Shown here piece after piece: positions 8,106-17,560 of a DNA stretch of 36,548 nt. Within the stretch, counting starts at the first letter, position 1; every line of letters begins with the position of its first letter. The position numbers and the translations under genes were made by a program. This stretch comes from Parcubacteria group bacterium. GTDB taxonomy: Bacteria; Patescibacteriota; JACQLU01. The stretch covers positions 1 through 36,548 of the forward strand of contig JACQLU010000009.1 of NCBI GenBank assembly GCA_016203935.1, read 5' to 3'. Below the pieces are notes generated by a model that was not told the origin of the DNA, made no database searches, and saw only the letters and a list, made by a program, of their open reading frames with translations.

Positions 8106-8789
8106 GTGATCGATACTATTCGTCATATTGCTATTATTCCCGACGGGAACCGCCGCTGGGCAAAGGAGCGGGGTCTTCCCGCTATCGAGGGTCATCGCCA
8201 GGGACTTATGCGGTTTACTGAACTTGCGAGCGCGTTACGCGACTTGGGAATTCCGTATGGTACCTTCTTCGCGTTTTCGACCGAAAATAGTCACCGACCC
8301 CCCGAAGAGGTCGCCTACCTCATGGACCTCTTTACCGAATTTGCCTCTGCCAATCTCATGAAACTCAAAGCGGATGGCGTCGCCGTATCGATTATCGGTG
8401 ATACGAGTGCGGCGCCTCAAAAGCTTAAGGATCTTTTTATCGAGCTTAAGGGAATTTCTCAGGACGCTCAACCCTCGTTTCACCTTGCCATCGCCTTTAA
8501 CTACGGCGGCCGTGACGAGATCCTGCGTGCCGTAGCACGGGCATTTGCAAAGGGGCATACCGTGGTTGATTCCGCACTGCTCTCGCAATACCTTGACGCG
8601 CCCCATTTCCCTGACCCGGATCTTATCATTCGCACTGGCAAAGTGAAACGACTCTCCCATTTCCTCACCTGGCAGTCAATCTATAGCGAACTTTACTTTA
8701 CCGACACCTACTTTCCTGATTTTGATCGGGCTAAACTCTTACTCGCCATCGAGGATTTCGAAGCCCGTGAGCGACGGTTTGGAAAATGA
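8106..8789 (+). CDS. uppS: isoprenyl (undecaprenyl) diphosphate synthase
   Basis: HIAIIPDGNRRWAKERGLPAIEGHRQG...FFAFSTENSHRPPEEVAYLMDLF...FNYGGRDEI...PDPDLIIRTGKVKRLSHFLTWQSIYSELYFTDTYFPDF; GTG start. Confidence 0.94.
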   Translation: MIDTIRHIAIIPDGNRRWAKERGLPAIEGHRQGLMRFTELASALRDLGIPYGTFFAFSTENSHRPPEEVAYLMDLFTEFASANLMKLKADGVAVSIIGDTSAAPQKLKDLFIELKGISQDAQPSFHLAIAFNYGGRDEILRAVARAFAKGHTVVDSALLSQYLDAPHFPDPDLIIRTGKVKRLSHFLTWQSIYSELYFTDTYFPDFDRAKLLLAIEDFEARERRFGK

Positions 8790-8818
8790 TCGAAATTTCG
8801 ACATATCGATATATCGAA
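8790..8818. repeat. TCGANNNN 8-mer array filling the uppS/rseP gap
   Basis: TCGAAATTTCGACATATCGATATATCGAA; ends 2 nt before the ATG at 8821. Confidence 0.92.
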
Positions 8819-8820
8819 CT

Positions 8821-9918
8821 ATGCTCCTAGGAATTCTCGCCTTCATTGCTATTCTTGCCCTCGTGGTGCTTATCCATGAAGGGGGTCATTTGCTTGCCGC
8901 CAAGCGCGCCGGTATGGAAGTAACCGAGTTTGGTTTTGGTTTCCCACCGCGCCTTATGGGGATTACGTGGCGCGGTACGCTCTATAGTCTTAACCTTATC
9001 CCGCTTGGGGGCTTTGTGAAGATTGAAGGCGAAGACGGAAGCCTTGATCATCCGAGAAGCTTTGGGCGTTTTCCAGTTTTGATTCGCATCGGCGTTGTCG
9101 CGGCCGGAGTGTGCATGAATTTTCTTCTCGGGTTTATACTCCTTGTGATGGTGGCGACTATCGGAGTCACCACCGCGCTTACCTCCGACGAGGTGCCGCG
9201 CGCCCGAGATGTAAAGGTAGTCATTGCAGAAGTTTTACCCGATTCGCCCGCATTTCGTGCCGGGATCCCAGCCGAGGCGACGATTCTCGCAGTTGACGGC
9301 ACGCCGGTTAGCAAACTTACCGAATTCACGAGCCAAGTCGCGGAGGCACACGGTACGCCGCTCATGCTTACCTTGGAAACTATTGAGGGCGAGATACTTG
9401 AGGTGGGTGTCACCCCGCGCGTAGCGCCAGACACCGATCAAGGCTCGGTTGGCATTATGCTTCTTCAAGTAGGACGGCTCCGTTATTCGTTCCCCGAGGC
9501 GCTCAAGGTAGCGCTCGCTGAGACGTGGTTCGCAGTTACCCTCATCTTTCGTACCGTCGGGCAAGCGCTCGTCAGTATCACGGGTGCAGTCCCGGTGCCC
9601 GATGTACGGGGACCGCTCGGGGTCGCCGCGCTCACCGTCGAACTTACCCATCAAGGAATAATTCCCTTAATCCGATTTACCGCGATCCTCTCCCTCAACC
9701 TTGCGGTGTTGAATTTTCTTCCTATTCCCGCGCTGGATGGAGGCCGCATTTTCTTTCTCCTCATTGGACGGTTTGTTAAGCGACTCTCGAGTCAGCTTGA
9801 GGCAAAGATTCATACGGTTGGGTTTGTGCTACTACTCTTACTCATGCTGCTCGTTACGCTACGGGATCTTACGGCGTTTTCCGGCCTCGTTGAGCGTATT
9901 CGCGGTCTCTTTACCTAG
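8821..9918 (+). CDS. rseP: site-2 protease / RIP metalloprotease (M50) with PDZ domain
   Basis: LVVLIHEGGHLLAAKRAGMEVTEFGFGFPPRL (HExxH); NLAVLNFLPIPALDGGRIFF. Confidence 0.92.
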   Translation: MLLGILAFIAILALVVLIHEGGHLLAAKRAGMEVTEFGFGFPPRLMGITWRGTLYSLNLIPLGGFVKIEGEDGSLDHPRSFGRFPVLIRIGVVAAGVCMNFLLGFILLVMVATIGVTTALTSDEVPRARDVKVVIAEVLPDSPAFRAGIPAEATILAVDGTPVSKLTEFTSQVAEAHGTPLMLTLETIEGEILEVGVTPRVAPDTDQGSVGIMLLQVGRLRYSFPEALKVALAETWFAVTLIFRTVGQALVSITGAVPVPDVRGPLGVAALTVELTHQGIIPLIRFTAILSLNLAVLNFLPIPALDGGRIFFLLIGRFVKRLSSQLEAKIHTVGFVLLLLLMLLVTLRDLTAFSGLVERIRGLFT

Positions 9919-9926
9919 CTTCCTCC

Positions 9927-11354
9927 ATGGCATTACCTTCAAAATCAAAGAGTCTCTCGGATTGGTATCAAGCGGTAGTAATCAACGCCGAACTTGCCGA
10001 CTATGCGCCCGTGAAAGGCATGATGGTGATCCGTCCCAATGGGTATGCGCTCTGGGAGGAGATCCAGGCGACCTTAAATCCATTCATGCGCGATGCCGGC
10101 GTCGCGAACGCCTATTTCCCGCTCCTTATCCCCAAATCATTTTTGGATCGGGAAGCGAAGCATGTAGCAGGATTTGCCCCCGAGCTCGCGGTGGTTACGA
10201 TCGCGGGCGGCGAGAAACTCGCCGAACCACTCGTCGTGCGCCCTACTTCGGAGACGATCATGTACGCGATGTTTGCGAAGTGGATTGAGTCATGGCGCGA
10301 CCTACCCCTCAAACTCAATCAATGGAATAACGTGGTTCGTTGGGAGAAGCGCACCTATCTTTTTCTCCGTACCACTGAATTCCTTTGGCAGGAGGGACAC
10401 ACCGCGCATGAAACTCACGACGAGGCGCTCGCGGAACAGAAGCGCGCGCTTTCAATGTACCTTACCCTCTACCGTGAATATCTGGCACTCGCGGGAATTG
10501 CCGGTATCAAAAGTAAGAGTGAAACGTTTGCCGGCGCCACGACCACCTTTACCTACGAGTTGGTAATGCCGGACGGCAAAATCTTGCAAGCCGCAACCTC
10601 CCATGATCTCGGCCAGCGGTTTGGAGAAGCGTTTGGTATCCGCTTTCAGACCCGTGACGGGAACGAGGGAGTCCCGTGGCAGACAAGTTGGGGGCTCTCG
10701 ACGCGCGCGATCGGCGCCCTCGTCCTCGGGCACGGCGACGATCGAGGACTTATTCTCCCGTCGCGAATCGCTCCCTGCGAGGTGATTGTGATACCTATCT
10801 TTACTAATGACGACTCCCGTGACAGTATGATTCTTCGTGAGGCGCTCAAGCTTACGCGCTCGTTCCCCGCACGGTGGAACGCACGACTAGACGACCGGCG
10901 CGAAGTAAGCCCCGGCGCGAAATTCTATGAGTGGGAACTGAAGGGAGTTCCGCTCCGCATCGAATATGGCGCGCGCGAGCTCGCTGCGGCAGTGGTCACC
11001 ATGGTGCGTCGCGATAATCAGTCAAAAACCCAAGTTGCGATGAGTCAGCTCTCTGAAGTCATGCAAGCGACACTCGAAAACATCCAGCAGGAGCTCTTCC
11101 TGCAAAGCGAGCGTTTACTCGCATCACACACCCACGAGATAGCGACCTTTAAGGAGTTCACCGAGATTATGGAGGGTCCGCGTGGATTTATCCGTGCCTT
11201 CTGGTGTGAAGAGGAGGCGTGCGAACGGGCGATTAAGGAAGCAACCCACGCTACCGTAAGGTGTCTTCCCTTCGAGGCCCTTCCCGAAAGCGGGAAATGC
11301 GTCTATTGTGGTACGAACGCCCGCTATCGGTGGTACTTTGGACAAAGCTATTAA
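9927..11354 (+). CDS. proS: prolyl-tRNA synthetase, archaeal/eukaryal-like type with C-terminal zinc-type domain
   Basis: SDWYQAVVINAELADYAPVKGMMVIRPNGYALWEEIQATLN...RPTSETIMYAMFAKWIESWRDLPLKLNQWNNVVRWEKRTYLFLRTTEFLWQEGHTAH...ATSHDLGQRF; C-terminal CEEEACERAIKEA...GKCVYCGTNARYRWYFGQSY. Confidence 0.94.
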   Translation: MALPSKSKSLSDWYQAVVINAELADYAPVKGMMVIRPNGYALWEEIQATLNPFMRDAGVANAYFPLLIPKSFLDREAKHVAGFAPELAVVTIAGGEKLAEPLVVRPTSETIMYAMFAKWIESWRDLPLKLNQWNNVVRWEKRTYLFLRTTEFLWQEGHTAHETHDEALAEQKRALSMYLTLYREYLALAGIAGIKSKSETFAGATTTFTYELVMPDGKILQAATSHDLGQRFGEAFGIRFQTRDGNEGVPWQTSWGLSTRAIGALVLGHGDDRGLILPSRIAPCEVIVIPIFTNDDSRDSMILREALKLTRSFPARWNARLDDRREVSPGAKFYEWELKGVPLRIEYGARELAAAVVTMVRRDNQSKTQVAMSQLSEVMQATLENIQQELFLQSERLLASHTHEIATFKEFTEIMEGPRGFIRAFWCEEEACERAIKEATHATVRCLPFEALPESGKCVYCGTNARYRWYFGQSY

Positions 11355-11355
11355 C

Positions 11356-11445
11356 CGATCCGAATGCCCCCAATATCATCCGAATCTACAAATGCCCAAT
11401 CCGAATTATTCGTATCATTCGGATGTTATTCGTAGATTAGGATCG
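11356..11445. repeat. Intergenic inverted repeats of ATCCGAAT/ATTCGGAT units
   Basis: CATCCGAAT 11377-11385 versus ATTCGGATG 11417-11425; CGATCCGAAT 11356 and ATTCGTAGATTAGGATCG 11428-11445. Confidence 0.85.
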
Positions 11446-11450
11446 CTTTT

Positions 11451-12503
11451 ATGTTCAACCGTCTCTTTAGCGTTTTGACCCGCGACATCGGCATCGACCT
11501 TGGCACCGCCAATACTATTGTCTATGTGAAGGGGAAAGGCATCGTGATCAATGAGCCGAGTGTCGTGGCGGTAAATCTCCGCACGAAACGCATTGTCGCG
11601 ATTGGCAACGAGGCGAAACGGATGGTGGGCCGGACCCCGGCACATATTGTCGCTAAACGCCCGCTCGTTGACGGAGTAATTTCAGATTTCGAAACCACCG
11701 AAGAGATGTTGCGCTACTTCATTAGCCGCGTGCATCTCCATGCGCTTCCCATTATGCCTAAGCCACAGGTGGTGATTGGTATTCCGTCGGGGGTCACGGA
11801 GGTTGAGAAAAAAGCGGTCGAAGATGCCGCCGTGGCGGCGGGCGCGCGGCGCGCCTACCTTATTGAGGAACCGATGGCCGCCGCGATTGGCGCTCGGCTC
11901 CCTGTGCAGGACCCCGGGGGATCAATGGTGGTTGATATCGGCGGAGGCACCACTGAAGTCGCAGTCATATCACTGGGCGGTATCGTTATCAGCAAAAGTC
12001 TTCGCACCGCCGGGGACGAACTCAATGAGAATATCGTGAGTTACGCGCGAGAACGATTTAATCTCCACATTGGGATTCGTATGGCCGAGGACATTAAAAT
12101 TGCCATCGGGTCCGCGTATCCGCTTACCGAAAAGCTTGAGGCAGCGATGCGCGGCCGCGACCTCATCACCGGGCTCCCCCGGGAGGTAATTGTCGACGAT
12201 GCCCATATCCGCGAAGCGCTCGCTAAATCAGTGAAGCTCTTAGTCGAGCACGTAAAAGCGGCGATTGAAGAGACTCCTCCCGAGCTCATTTCCGATATCA
12301 TGCATCGCGGCATTCTCCTCGCCGGCGGCGGCGCACTTCTCCGCGGGATCGATATCCTTATCCACGAACAGACGAGGATTCCGACGTACGTAGCCGACGA
12401 CCCCATTACGTGTGTGGCGCGTGGCACCGGCATTGTCCTCGAGGATATCGAAAGTCTCAGAGACGTGCTCGTACCAAGTCAGTTTGAGACACGACCTCGT
12501 TAG
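11451..12503 (+). CDS. mreB: rod shape-determining protein MreB (canonical motifs)
   Basis: DIGIDLGTANTIVYVKGKGIVINEPSVVAV...IEEPMAAAIGA...GGSMVVDIGGGTTEVAVISLGGIV...GILLAGGGALLRGID; followed by mreC. Confidence 0.97.
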   Translation: MFNRLFSVLTRDIGIDLGTANTIVYVKGKGIVINEPSVVAVNLRTKRIVAIGNEAKRMVGRTPAHIVAKRPLVDGVISDFETTEEMLRYFISRVHLHALPIMPKPQVVIGIPSGVTEVEKKAVEDAAVAAGARRAYLIEEPMAAAIGARLPVQDPGGSMVVDIGGGTTEVAVISLGGIVISKSLRTAGDELNENIVSYARERFNLHIGIRMAEDIKIAIGSAYPLTEKLEAAMRGRDLITGLPREVIVDDAHIREALAKSVKLLVEHVKAAIEETPPELISDIMHRGILLAGGGALLRGIDILIHEQTRIPTYVADDPITCVARGTGIVLEDIESLRDVLVPSQFETRPR

Positions 12504-12512
12504 AATGATCGC

Positions 12513-13334
12513 ATGAGTCTTGCGCGAAAACTTCGTCTTTCGTTTATCCTGCTTACGATCGGCGCTGTGCTTACGGGCGCAACGCTTTTGGGAGTGATGC
12601 GTCCGCTTGAAGGTATGGTGGGACGGATCGCCGCTCCGCTCGAGCGATCGTTCACCGCGATTGCTCTTGCGAGTCGTGAGGTGATCTCCGATCTCGCCCG
12701 CATTCGCGACCTCAAGCATGATAACCAGGCACTCGCGACTAAGGTTCGCGAACTGACCCGGATGGTGAGCGAACTTTCGGCAGTGAGACGTGAGAATACC
12801 GAGCTCCGTAATCAGCTTGGTCTTAGGGAAAAGACCCAGCGTGACGTACTACGCGCTTCGGTTACCGTCGCCCGTGTGGACGATCAGCAAGGATTTGTGA
12901 GTATTGATCGTGGCAATGATGCCGGCATTAGCGTAGGTGACGGAGTAGTCACGAGCGATGGGATATTCGTGGGAACGGTGAGCGAGGTTACCGAAGTGCG
13001 TTCGCTGGTGCGCCTTCTGTCGGCACCGGGAAGCGCGGTGGCGGGGGAGACCCTGCCCGGCGGGATCACCGGTATCGTGCGTGGTGGTCTTAGCCAGGGG
13101 CTTAGCTTCGACGAGGTGCCAAACGAGGAGACGCTTGAGCCCGGAATGGTTGTGGTTACCCTCGGCGATCCCGAGGGGATTCCCTCCGATCTTCCGATTG
13201 GCGAGATCGAGAGGATTTTCCGTGAACCAACGAAACTCTTTCAATCGGCACTCGTAGCGCCGCTGGTCGATTCGCATACGCTTCGCACCGTATTTGTGAT
13301 TCGCACCCTAGGCCCCGCCACGCAGGATCCGTAA
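12513..13334 (+). CDS. mreC: rod shape-determining protein MreC
   Basis: N-terminal TM, coiled coil, FVSIDRGNDAGISVGDGVVTSDGIFVGTVSEVTEVRSLVRLLSAPGSAVAGE; position after mreB. Confidence 0.93.
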   Translation: MSLARKLRLSFILLTIGAVLTGATLLGVMRPLEGMVGRIAAPLERSFTAIALASREVISDLARIRDLKHDNQALATKVRELTRMVSELSAVRRENTELRNQLGLREKTQRDVLRASVTVARVDDQQGFVSIDRGNDAGISVGDGVVTSDGIFVGTVSEVTEVRSLVRLLSAPGSAVAGETLPGGITGIVRGGLSQGLSFDEVPNEETLEPGMVVVTLGDPEGIPSDLPIGEIERIFREPTKLFQSALVAPLVDSHTLRTVFVIRTLGPATQDP

Positions 13335-13338
13335 TCCT

Positions 13339-13854
13339 ATGCCCACCACCGCATTCGCGTTCTCGGTTACGATCGCACTACTCATAGAGGTAAGCTTGAT
13401 TGCGCCGCTCTTGGGGGGGTGGTATCCGCCCGTGGTTGGCATGAGCATTGTGGCATGCGTGCTTCTCACCGCATGGCGGAGGTGGTTTGTACCGATTGGT
13501 TTTTCCATGGTGTTACTTACTCTCATTGAACCGAGTCTCTTTTATCCATTTCCGCTTATGGCGGTTATGCTTCGTCTCATTTCCGTGTGGGTCCGTCCGA
13601 TCCATCTTTATGACCCGCCGCCATGGGAACAACTCGTTCTCGCCGCGCTCGTGGTTGGTGTTGCCACCCTCACCAGCGAAAGCAGTGCCACCAGGGGAAT
13701 TCCCTCGACACGTGAATTCGTATCGCTCCTCTTAAGGTTAACGTTTCTAAGTGGCACCTCGCTATTAGCTATGCGCAGTATCTTACGCGGTATCGAGTCA
13801 TACCTTGCGCGTAAGCGCACCGAGACCCTATCGTATCAACGTACCCAACTATGA
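13339..13854 (+). CDS. mreD: putative MreD-like membrane protein
   Basis: Small multi-TM protein between mreC and PBP2; assigned by hydrophobicity and synteny. Confidence 0.65.
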   Translation: MPTTAFAFSVTIALLIEVSLIAPLLGGWYPPVVGMSIVACVLLTAWRRWFVPIGFSMVLLTLIEPSLFYPFPLMAVMLRLISVWVRPIHLYDPPPWEQLVLAALVVGVATLTSESSATRGIPSTREFVSLLLRLTFLSGTSLLAMRSILRGIESYLARKRTETLSYQRTQL

Positions 13855-15767
13855 AGCCTCGATCTTTTTCGCTTTCATTCACTGACGAAGAGGAAGGCTT
13901 CGAATGGAATCAGGCTGATCTTCCGATTGAAGTAGGTTCGGCGACACCCCTCCGACAAAGCGGAGGGCTCGAGGTTAGCAATCACCGGAGTCTCCTTACG
14001 GGAGCTATTCTGCTTGGCCTTATTGTGATACTCATCATTCGCGTTGCGAGCCTCGGGATTTCACATTCCCAGTACTATCAAACGATTGTGCAAGGGCATA
14101 CGGTTCTCTCGGAACCAATTCTGCCGATGCGCGGCCTGATTAAAGATCGGCGCGGGGTAATCTTGGCTCGCAATGAACCACGCTACGCGCTTCTGATAGT
14201 CCCGAGCGAGTTCCCCCGCGACCCGCGTGACGAAGCAGCCCTCTTACGTACTATCGTTGAGAAGGTTCCGGAGGTTGATCCCGCCGACCTTGCCCAGACT
14301 ATCGTGACGCGCGTACGCGATCCGATTATTCTTGCCGACGAGTTGCCGCGGTCCCACGCACTGGAACTCATCGAAACGTTCGCTGATACACCAGGTGTCA
14401 TTGTCCAAGCACTCCCCAAGCGGAGTTACCCCCTCGGTGAACTCTTTGCGCATGTGGTAGGCTATATCGGCAAACTCGATTCCGAAGAATACCGCGCACG
14501 CGAAGGGACGTACCTCTTTAATGATTGGATTGGCAAAACCGGGGTGGAGGCTTCCTATGAATCGCTCCTTAGGGGCGAGCTCGGCAAGCGTACCGTGGAG
14601 GTGACTTCTGCCGGCGAAACCGAGCGCGTGCGAGGGTTCTTACCACCCCGCGACGGATCGAGTTTGATCCTCACCGTCGATAGCAAACTCACCCTCCTTA
14701 TTGAGGAAGTTATTGCGCCGCTGAAAAAGCAGGGAAAATCAGTAAGTGTGGTAGCGCTGGATCCCCGCAATGGCGAACTATTAGCCTTGGTGAGTCAGCC
14801 GGCGTTTGACCCTAATCTCTTTGTGGGATCGAGTGCGCGCGCAGATCGCGAGAAGGCACTCGCAGCGCTTTTTCAAAATCCCAAGCATCCTTTGCTCTTC
14901 CGTCCTATCGCGGGGACGTATCCACCAGGATCAACCTTTAAGCCCTTGATTGCCCTCGCAGCGTTGCTTGAAGGCGTCATTACCGATAGCACCACGGTGT
15001 TGAGTACTGGCGGCATGAGGGTAGGCCCCTATTTTTTCCCTGATTGGAAGCCGGGGGGACACGGTGTCACCAATCTAATGAAAGCACTCGCTGAATCGGT
15101 AAATACTTTTTTCTATATTGCCGGCGGGGGAGACGGAAAGGGCGAGGAAGGTTTAGGTGTCGATCGCATCGAGCGCTATGCCCGAGCGTTCAACTTTGGA
15201 GAAACGGTCGGCGTCGACCTTCCCAATGAGGCTAAGGGGGTAATTCCCAATCGTGAATGGAAAGAGGAAGTCGTAGGTCAGCCGTGGTTCATTGGTGATA
15301 CCTATCACCTCGCCATTGGTCAGGGTTTTGTAAGCGTTACCCCACTTGAGCTTGCCACCTTCACCGCGCTACTCGCTAATCGCGGTACCCTTATTACCCC
15401 CCATGTACTGAAAGGGATAGAGGAAGGGGATGCGGTGCGCACAGTAGCGAACGTTCAATCCAAACGGCCATTCGAAGGCGAAGCGTATCTACATGCCATC
15501 GAGCTCATCCGCCAAGGGTTACGGGCGGCGGTGACCCAGGGATCAGCGAAGCTCCTAAGTCGCGTACCAGTCACGGTTGCAGCTAAAACCGGTACCGCGC
15601 AGTTTGCGGAAGAACGAACCCATGCGTGGCTTACCGCCTTCGCTCCGTATGAAAATCCTACCATGGTGCTCACCATCTTGGTTGAAGATGGCGGCGAGGG
15701 AAGTGTGGTAGCGGCGCCACTCGCCGAGAAGATTTTAAGTCGCTACTTTTCAGAATCGTCATTTTAA
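13851..15767 (+). CDS. mrdA: penicillin-binding protein 2 (transpeptidase)
   Basis: MRGLIKDRRGVILARNEPRYALLIVP; active-site motifs STFK, SVN and KTGTAQ; ATGA overlap with the mreD-like gene. Confidence 0.95.
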   Translation: MKPRSFSLSFTDEEEGFEWNQADLPIEVGSATPLRQSGGLEVSNHRSLLTGAILLGLIVILIIRVASLGISHSQYYQTIVQGHTVLSEPILPMRGLIKDRRGVILARNEPRYALLIVPSEFPRDPRDEAALLRTIVEKVPEVDPADLAQTIVTRVRDPIILADELPRSHALELIETFADTPGVIVQALPKRSYPLGELFAHVVGYIGKLDSEEYRAREGTYLFNDWIGKTGVEASYESLLRGELGKRTVEVTSAGETERVRGFLPPRDGSSLILTVDSKLTLLIEEVIAPLKKQGKSVSVVALDPRNGELLALVSQPAFDPNLFVGSSARADREKALAALFQNPKHPLLFRPIAGTYPPGSTFKPLIALAALLEGVITDSTTVLSTGGMRVGPYFFPDWKPGGHGVTNLMKALAESVNTFFYIAGGGDGKGEEGLGVDRIERYARAFNFGETVGVDLPNEAKGVIPNREWKEEVVGQPWFIGDTYHLAIGQGFVSVTPLELATFTALLANRGTLITPHVLKGIEEGDAVRTVANVQSKRPFEGEAYLHAIELIRQGLRAAVTQGSAKLLSRVPVTVAAKTGTAQFAEERTHAWLTAFAPYENPTMVLTILVEDGGEGSVVAAPLAEKILSRYFSESSF

Positions 15768-15785
15768 CACGTCACAACGCATCGT

Positions 15786-16628
15786 ATGGCAATTTTGGTT
15801 GACGGCGATAATCTCGCTCGTGAATGGCTCCGAACACTTAAAAAACGTATCGCGCTGCTTACGCGGGTACCAAGAATCGGTATTCTCTCGATTCAACCGA
15901 GCGCGGTCAACACTTCATTTATTGAGCGGAAATTGGGCACCGCGCGCGAGCTTAATGTTATGATCACTCATCAAAACGTTGACCATATTCCATCCCTTAC
16001 CAAGATGGAGGAGTTGCTCGCCATCTGGAATAGTGACCCCACTCTTACTGGCTATCTTATTCAGCTTCCTCTCCCGGAAGGGTTTGAGTCGCTGTTGTTA
16101 CGAATACCGCCTGAAAAGGATATCGATCTTTTAAACCCCGAAAGCCTTGGCCGTTTTCTGCTACGCGAATACCCACTTATGCCGCCGGTGGTACGGGGCA
16201 TCGAATATCTCGCCAAGGCCTACCACATTGATTTCGCATCAAAGCGAACCCTCATCGTAGGCGCAGGGAGACTCGTGGGGAAACCAACGGCACTTTGGTT
16301 TCTCAAGCAGGATATACCGTTTGAAGTTGCTACCGAAAGAAGTACAGCGCTTACCGCCCTTACCAGGCAGGCTCAAATCATCATTACCGGGGTGGGTAAG
16401 GTAGGCCTTATCACTGACGCGATGATCACCGAGGGCGTAGTACTCATCGACGCCGGTTCGGTCGGCGTAGGTGATCACAAAGTTACCGGCGACCTTGACT
16501 ACGAAAGCTGCAAAAGGAAAGCTTCCCTGATAACACCGGTGCCTGGCGGTCTCGGTCCACTCACGGTGACAGCCCTCTTTGAGAATGTGATAAAGCTTGC
16601 CGAACGCGGTGGGTCGCTCTTAAGCTGA
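15786..16628 (+). CDS. folD: bifunctional methylenetetrahydrofolate dehydrogenase/cyclohydrolase (divergent)
   Basis: GYLIQLPLPEGF, LIVGAGRLVGKPTALW, PVPGGLGPLTVTALFENVI. Confidence 0.9.
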   Translation: MAILVDGDNLAREWLRTLKKRIALLTRVPRIGILSIQPSAVNTSFIERKLGTARELNVMITHQNVDHIPSLTKMEELLAIWNSDPTLTGYLIQLPLPEGFESLLLRIPPEKDIDLLNPESLGRFLLREYPLMPPVVRGIEYLAKAYHIDFASKRTLIVGAGRLVGKPTALWFLKQDIPFEVATERSTALTALTRQAQIIITGVGKVGLITDAMITEGVVLIDAGSVGVGDHKVTGDLDYESCKRKASLITPVPGGLGPLTVTALFENVIKLAERGGSLLS

Positions 16629-16631
16629 GAT

Positions 16632-16660
16632 TTGACAGAAATGAATATATAATTTATACT
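16632..16660 (+). promoter_or_regulatory. sigma70-like promoter upstream of the CAP gene
   Basis: TTGACA 16632-16637, 17-nt spacer, TATACT 16655-16660. Confidence 0.75.
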
Positions 16661-16686
16661 GTAAGAGTATGGTGTGGTGATCCAAG

Positions 16687-16709
16687 AAGCGCGGACGACG
16701 CGCTTTTTC
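16687..16709 (+). terminator. intrinsic terminator-like hairpin between promoter and CAP CDS
   Basis: AAGCGCG-gacga-CGCGCTT followed by TTTCT. Confidence 0.65.
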
Positions 16710-16723
16710 TATTTACCCACACA

Positions 16724-17560
16724 ATGAAGTTTGTCTATAGGCAGTTAAAACATTGGGCGTGGTGGATTCTTCTCGTTCCACCGCTTTTGCTCCCAGCGCT
16801 TAGTTACGCGGCAGCTGGTTTTACGAGTGACGATATTGTCAGTCGCGTGAATCAAGCGCGGAGCGATCATGATCTTGCGCCACTCCATGAGAGTGACAGT
16901 TTGATTGTCTCGGCGCGCGCCAAGGCCTATGACATGTTTCGCCTCGGATACTTTGAGCACGTAAGTCCTGAGGGAAGAGATCCGTGGTATTGGTTTCACG
17001 AGGCCAACTACGTCTATCGCTATGCCGGTGAGAATCTTGCCATCGATTTTAGTGACGCCAACGCACTCTTTGCAGCGTGGATGGAGAGTCCGACCCATCG
17101 CGCGAATATTCTTCACCCTAAGTACACCGAGATCGGCGTTGCGGTGGTCGATGGTTTGTTTGCCGATACACCCACCACACTTGTCGTTCAACACTTCGGC
17201 ACACCCATGACGGCGCCGGCGAACCTCACCAAACCTACCATGCGTATTCGTGACGTTGCGATCAAGAAGACTCCAACTCGATCGCTTGTCGTACCTACCG
17301 ATGCTAAAAACATAGTGCTACCATTTCCCGTTGCGGTGCAGAGTGAAGTTCAGAATCTTGGGCATCAGGCGACCATCAAGCCTTTAGTTTCGGAGGTTAC
17401 TACGGAACTCTCCGGAAGATCAGATCCTCTTATCACGAGCCTATGGGGGCATACGGTGAACCTGCTCCTCAGCATTTCATTGGTACTGCCTGACATTAAA
17501 CGGCTCGGGCAATTACGGATAGTGAAGCCAATTCGTACTCTCACCATGCGGTATGCGTAA
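16724..17560 (+). CDS. secreted/membrane CAP (SCP/PR1-like) domain protein
   Basis: Signal/TM N-terminus; VNQARSDHDLAPLHESDSLIVSARAKAYDMFRLGYFEHVSPEGRDPWYWF...AGENLAIDFSDANALFAAWMESPTHRANILHPKYTEIGVAVVDG. Confidence 0.92.
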   Translation: MKFVYRQLKHWAWWILLVPPLLLPALSYAAAGFTSDDIVSRVNQARSDHDLAPLHESDSLIVSARAKAYDMFRLGYFEHVSPEGRDPWYWFHEANYVYRYAGENLAIDFSDANALFAAWMESPTHRANILHPKYTEIGVAVVDGLFADTPTTLVVQHFGTPMTAPANLTKPTMRIRDVAIKKTPTRSLVVPTDAKNIVLPFPVAVQSEVQNLGHQATIKPLVSEVTTELSGRSDPLITSLWGHTVNLLLSISLVLPDIKRLGQLRIVKPIRTLTMRYA

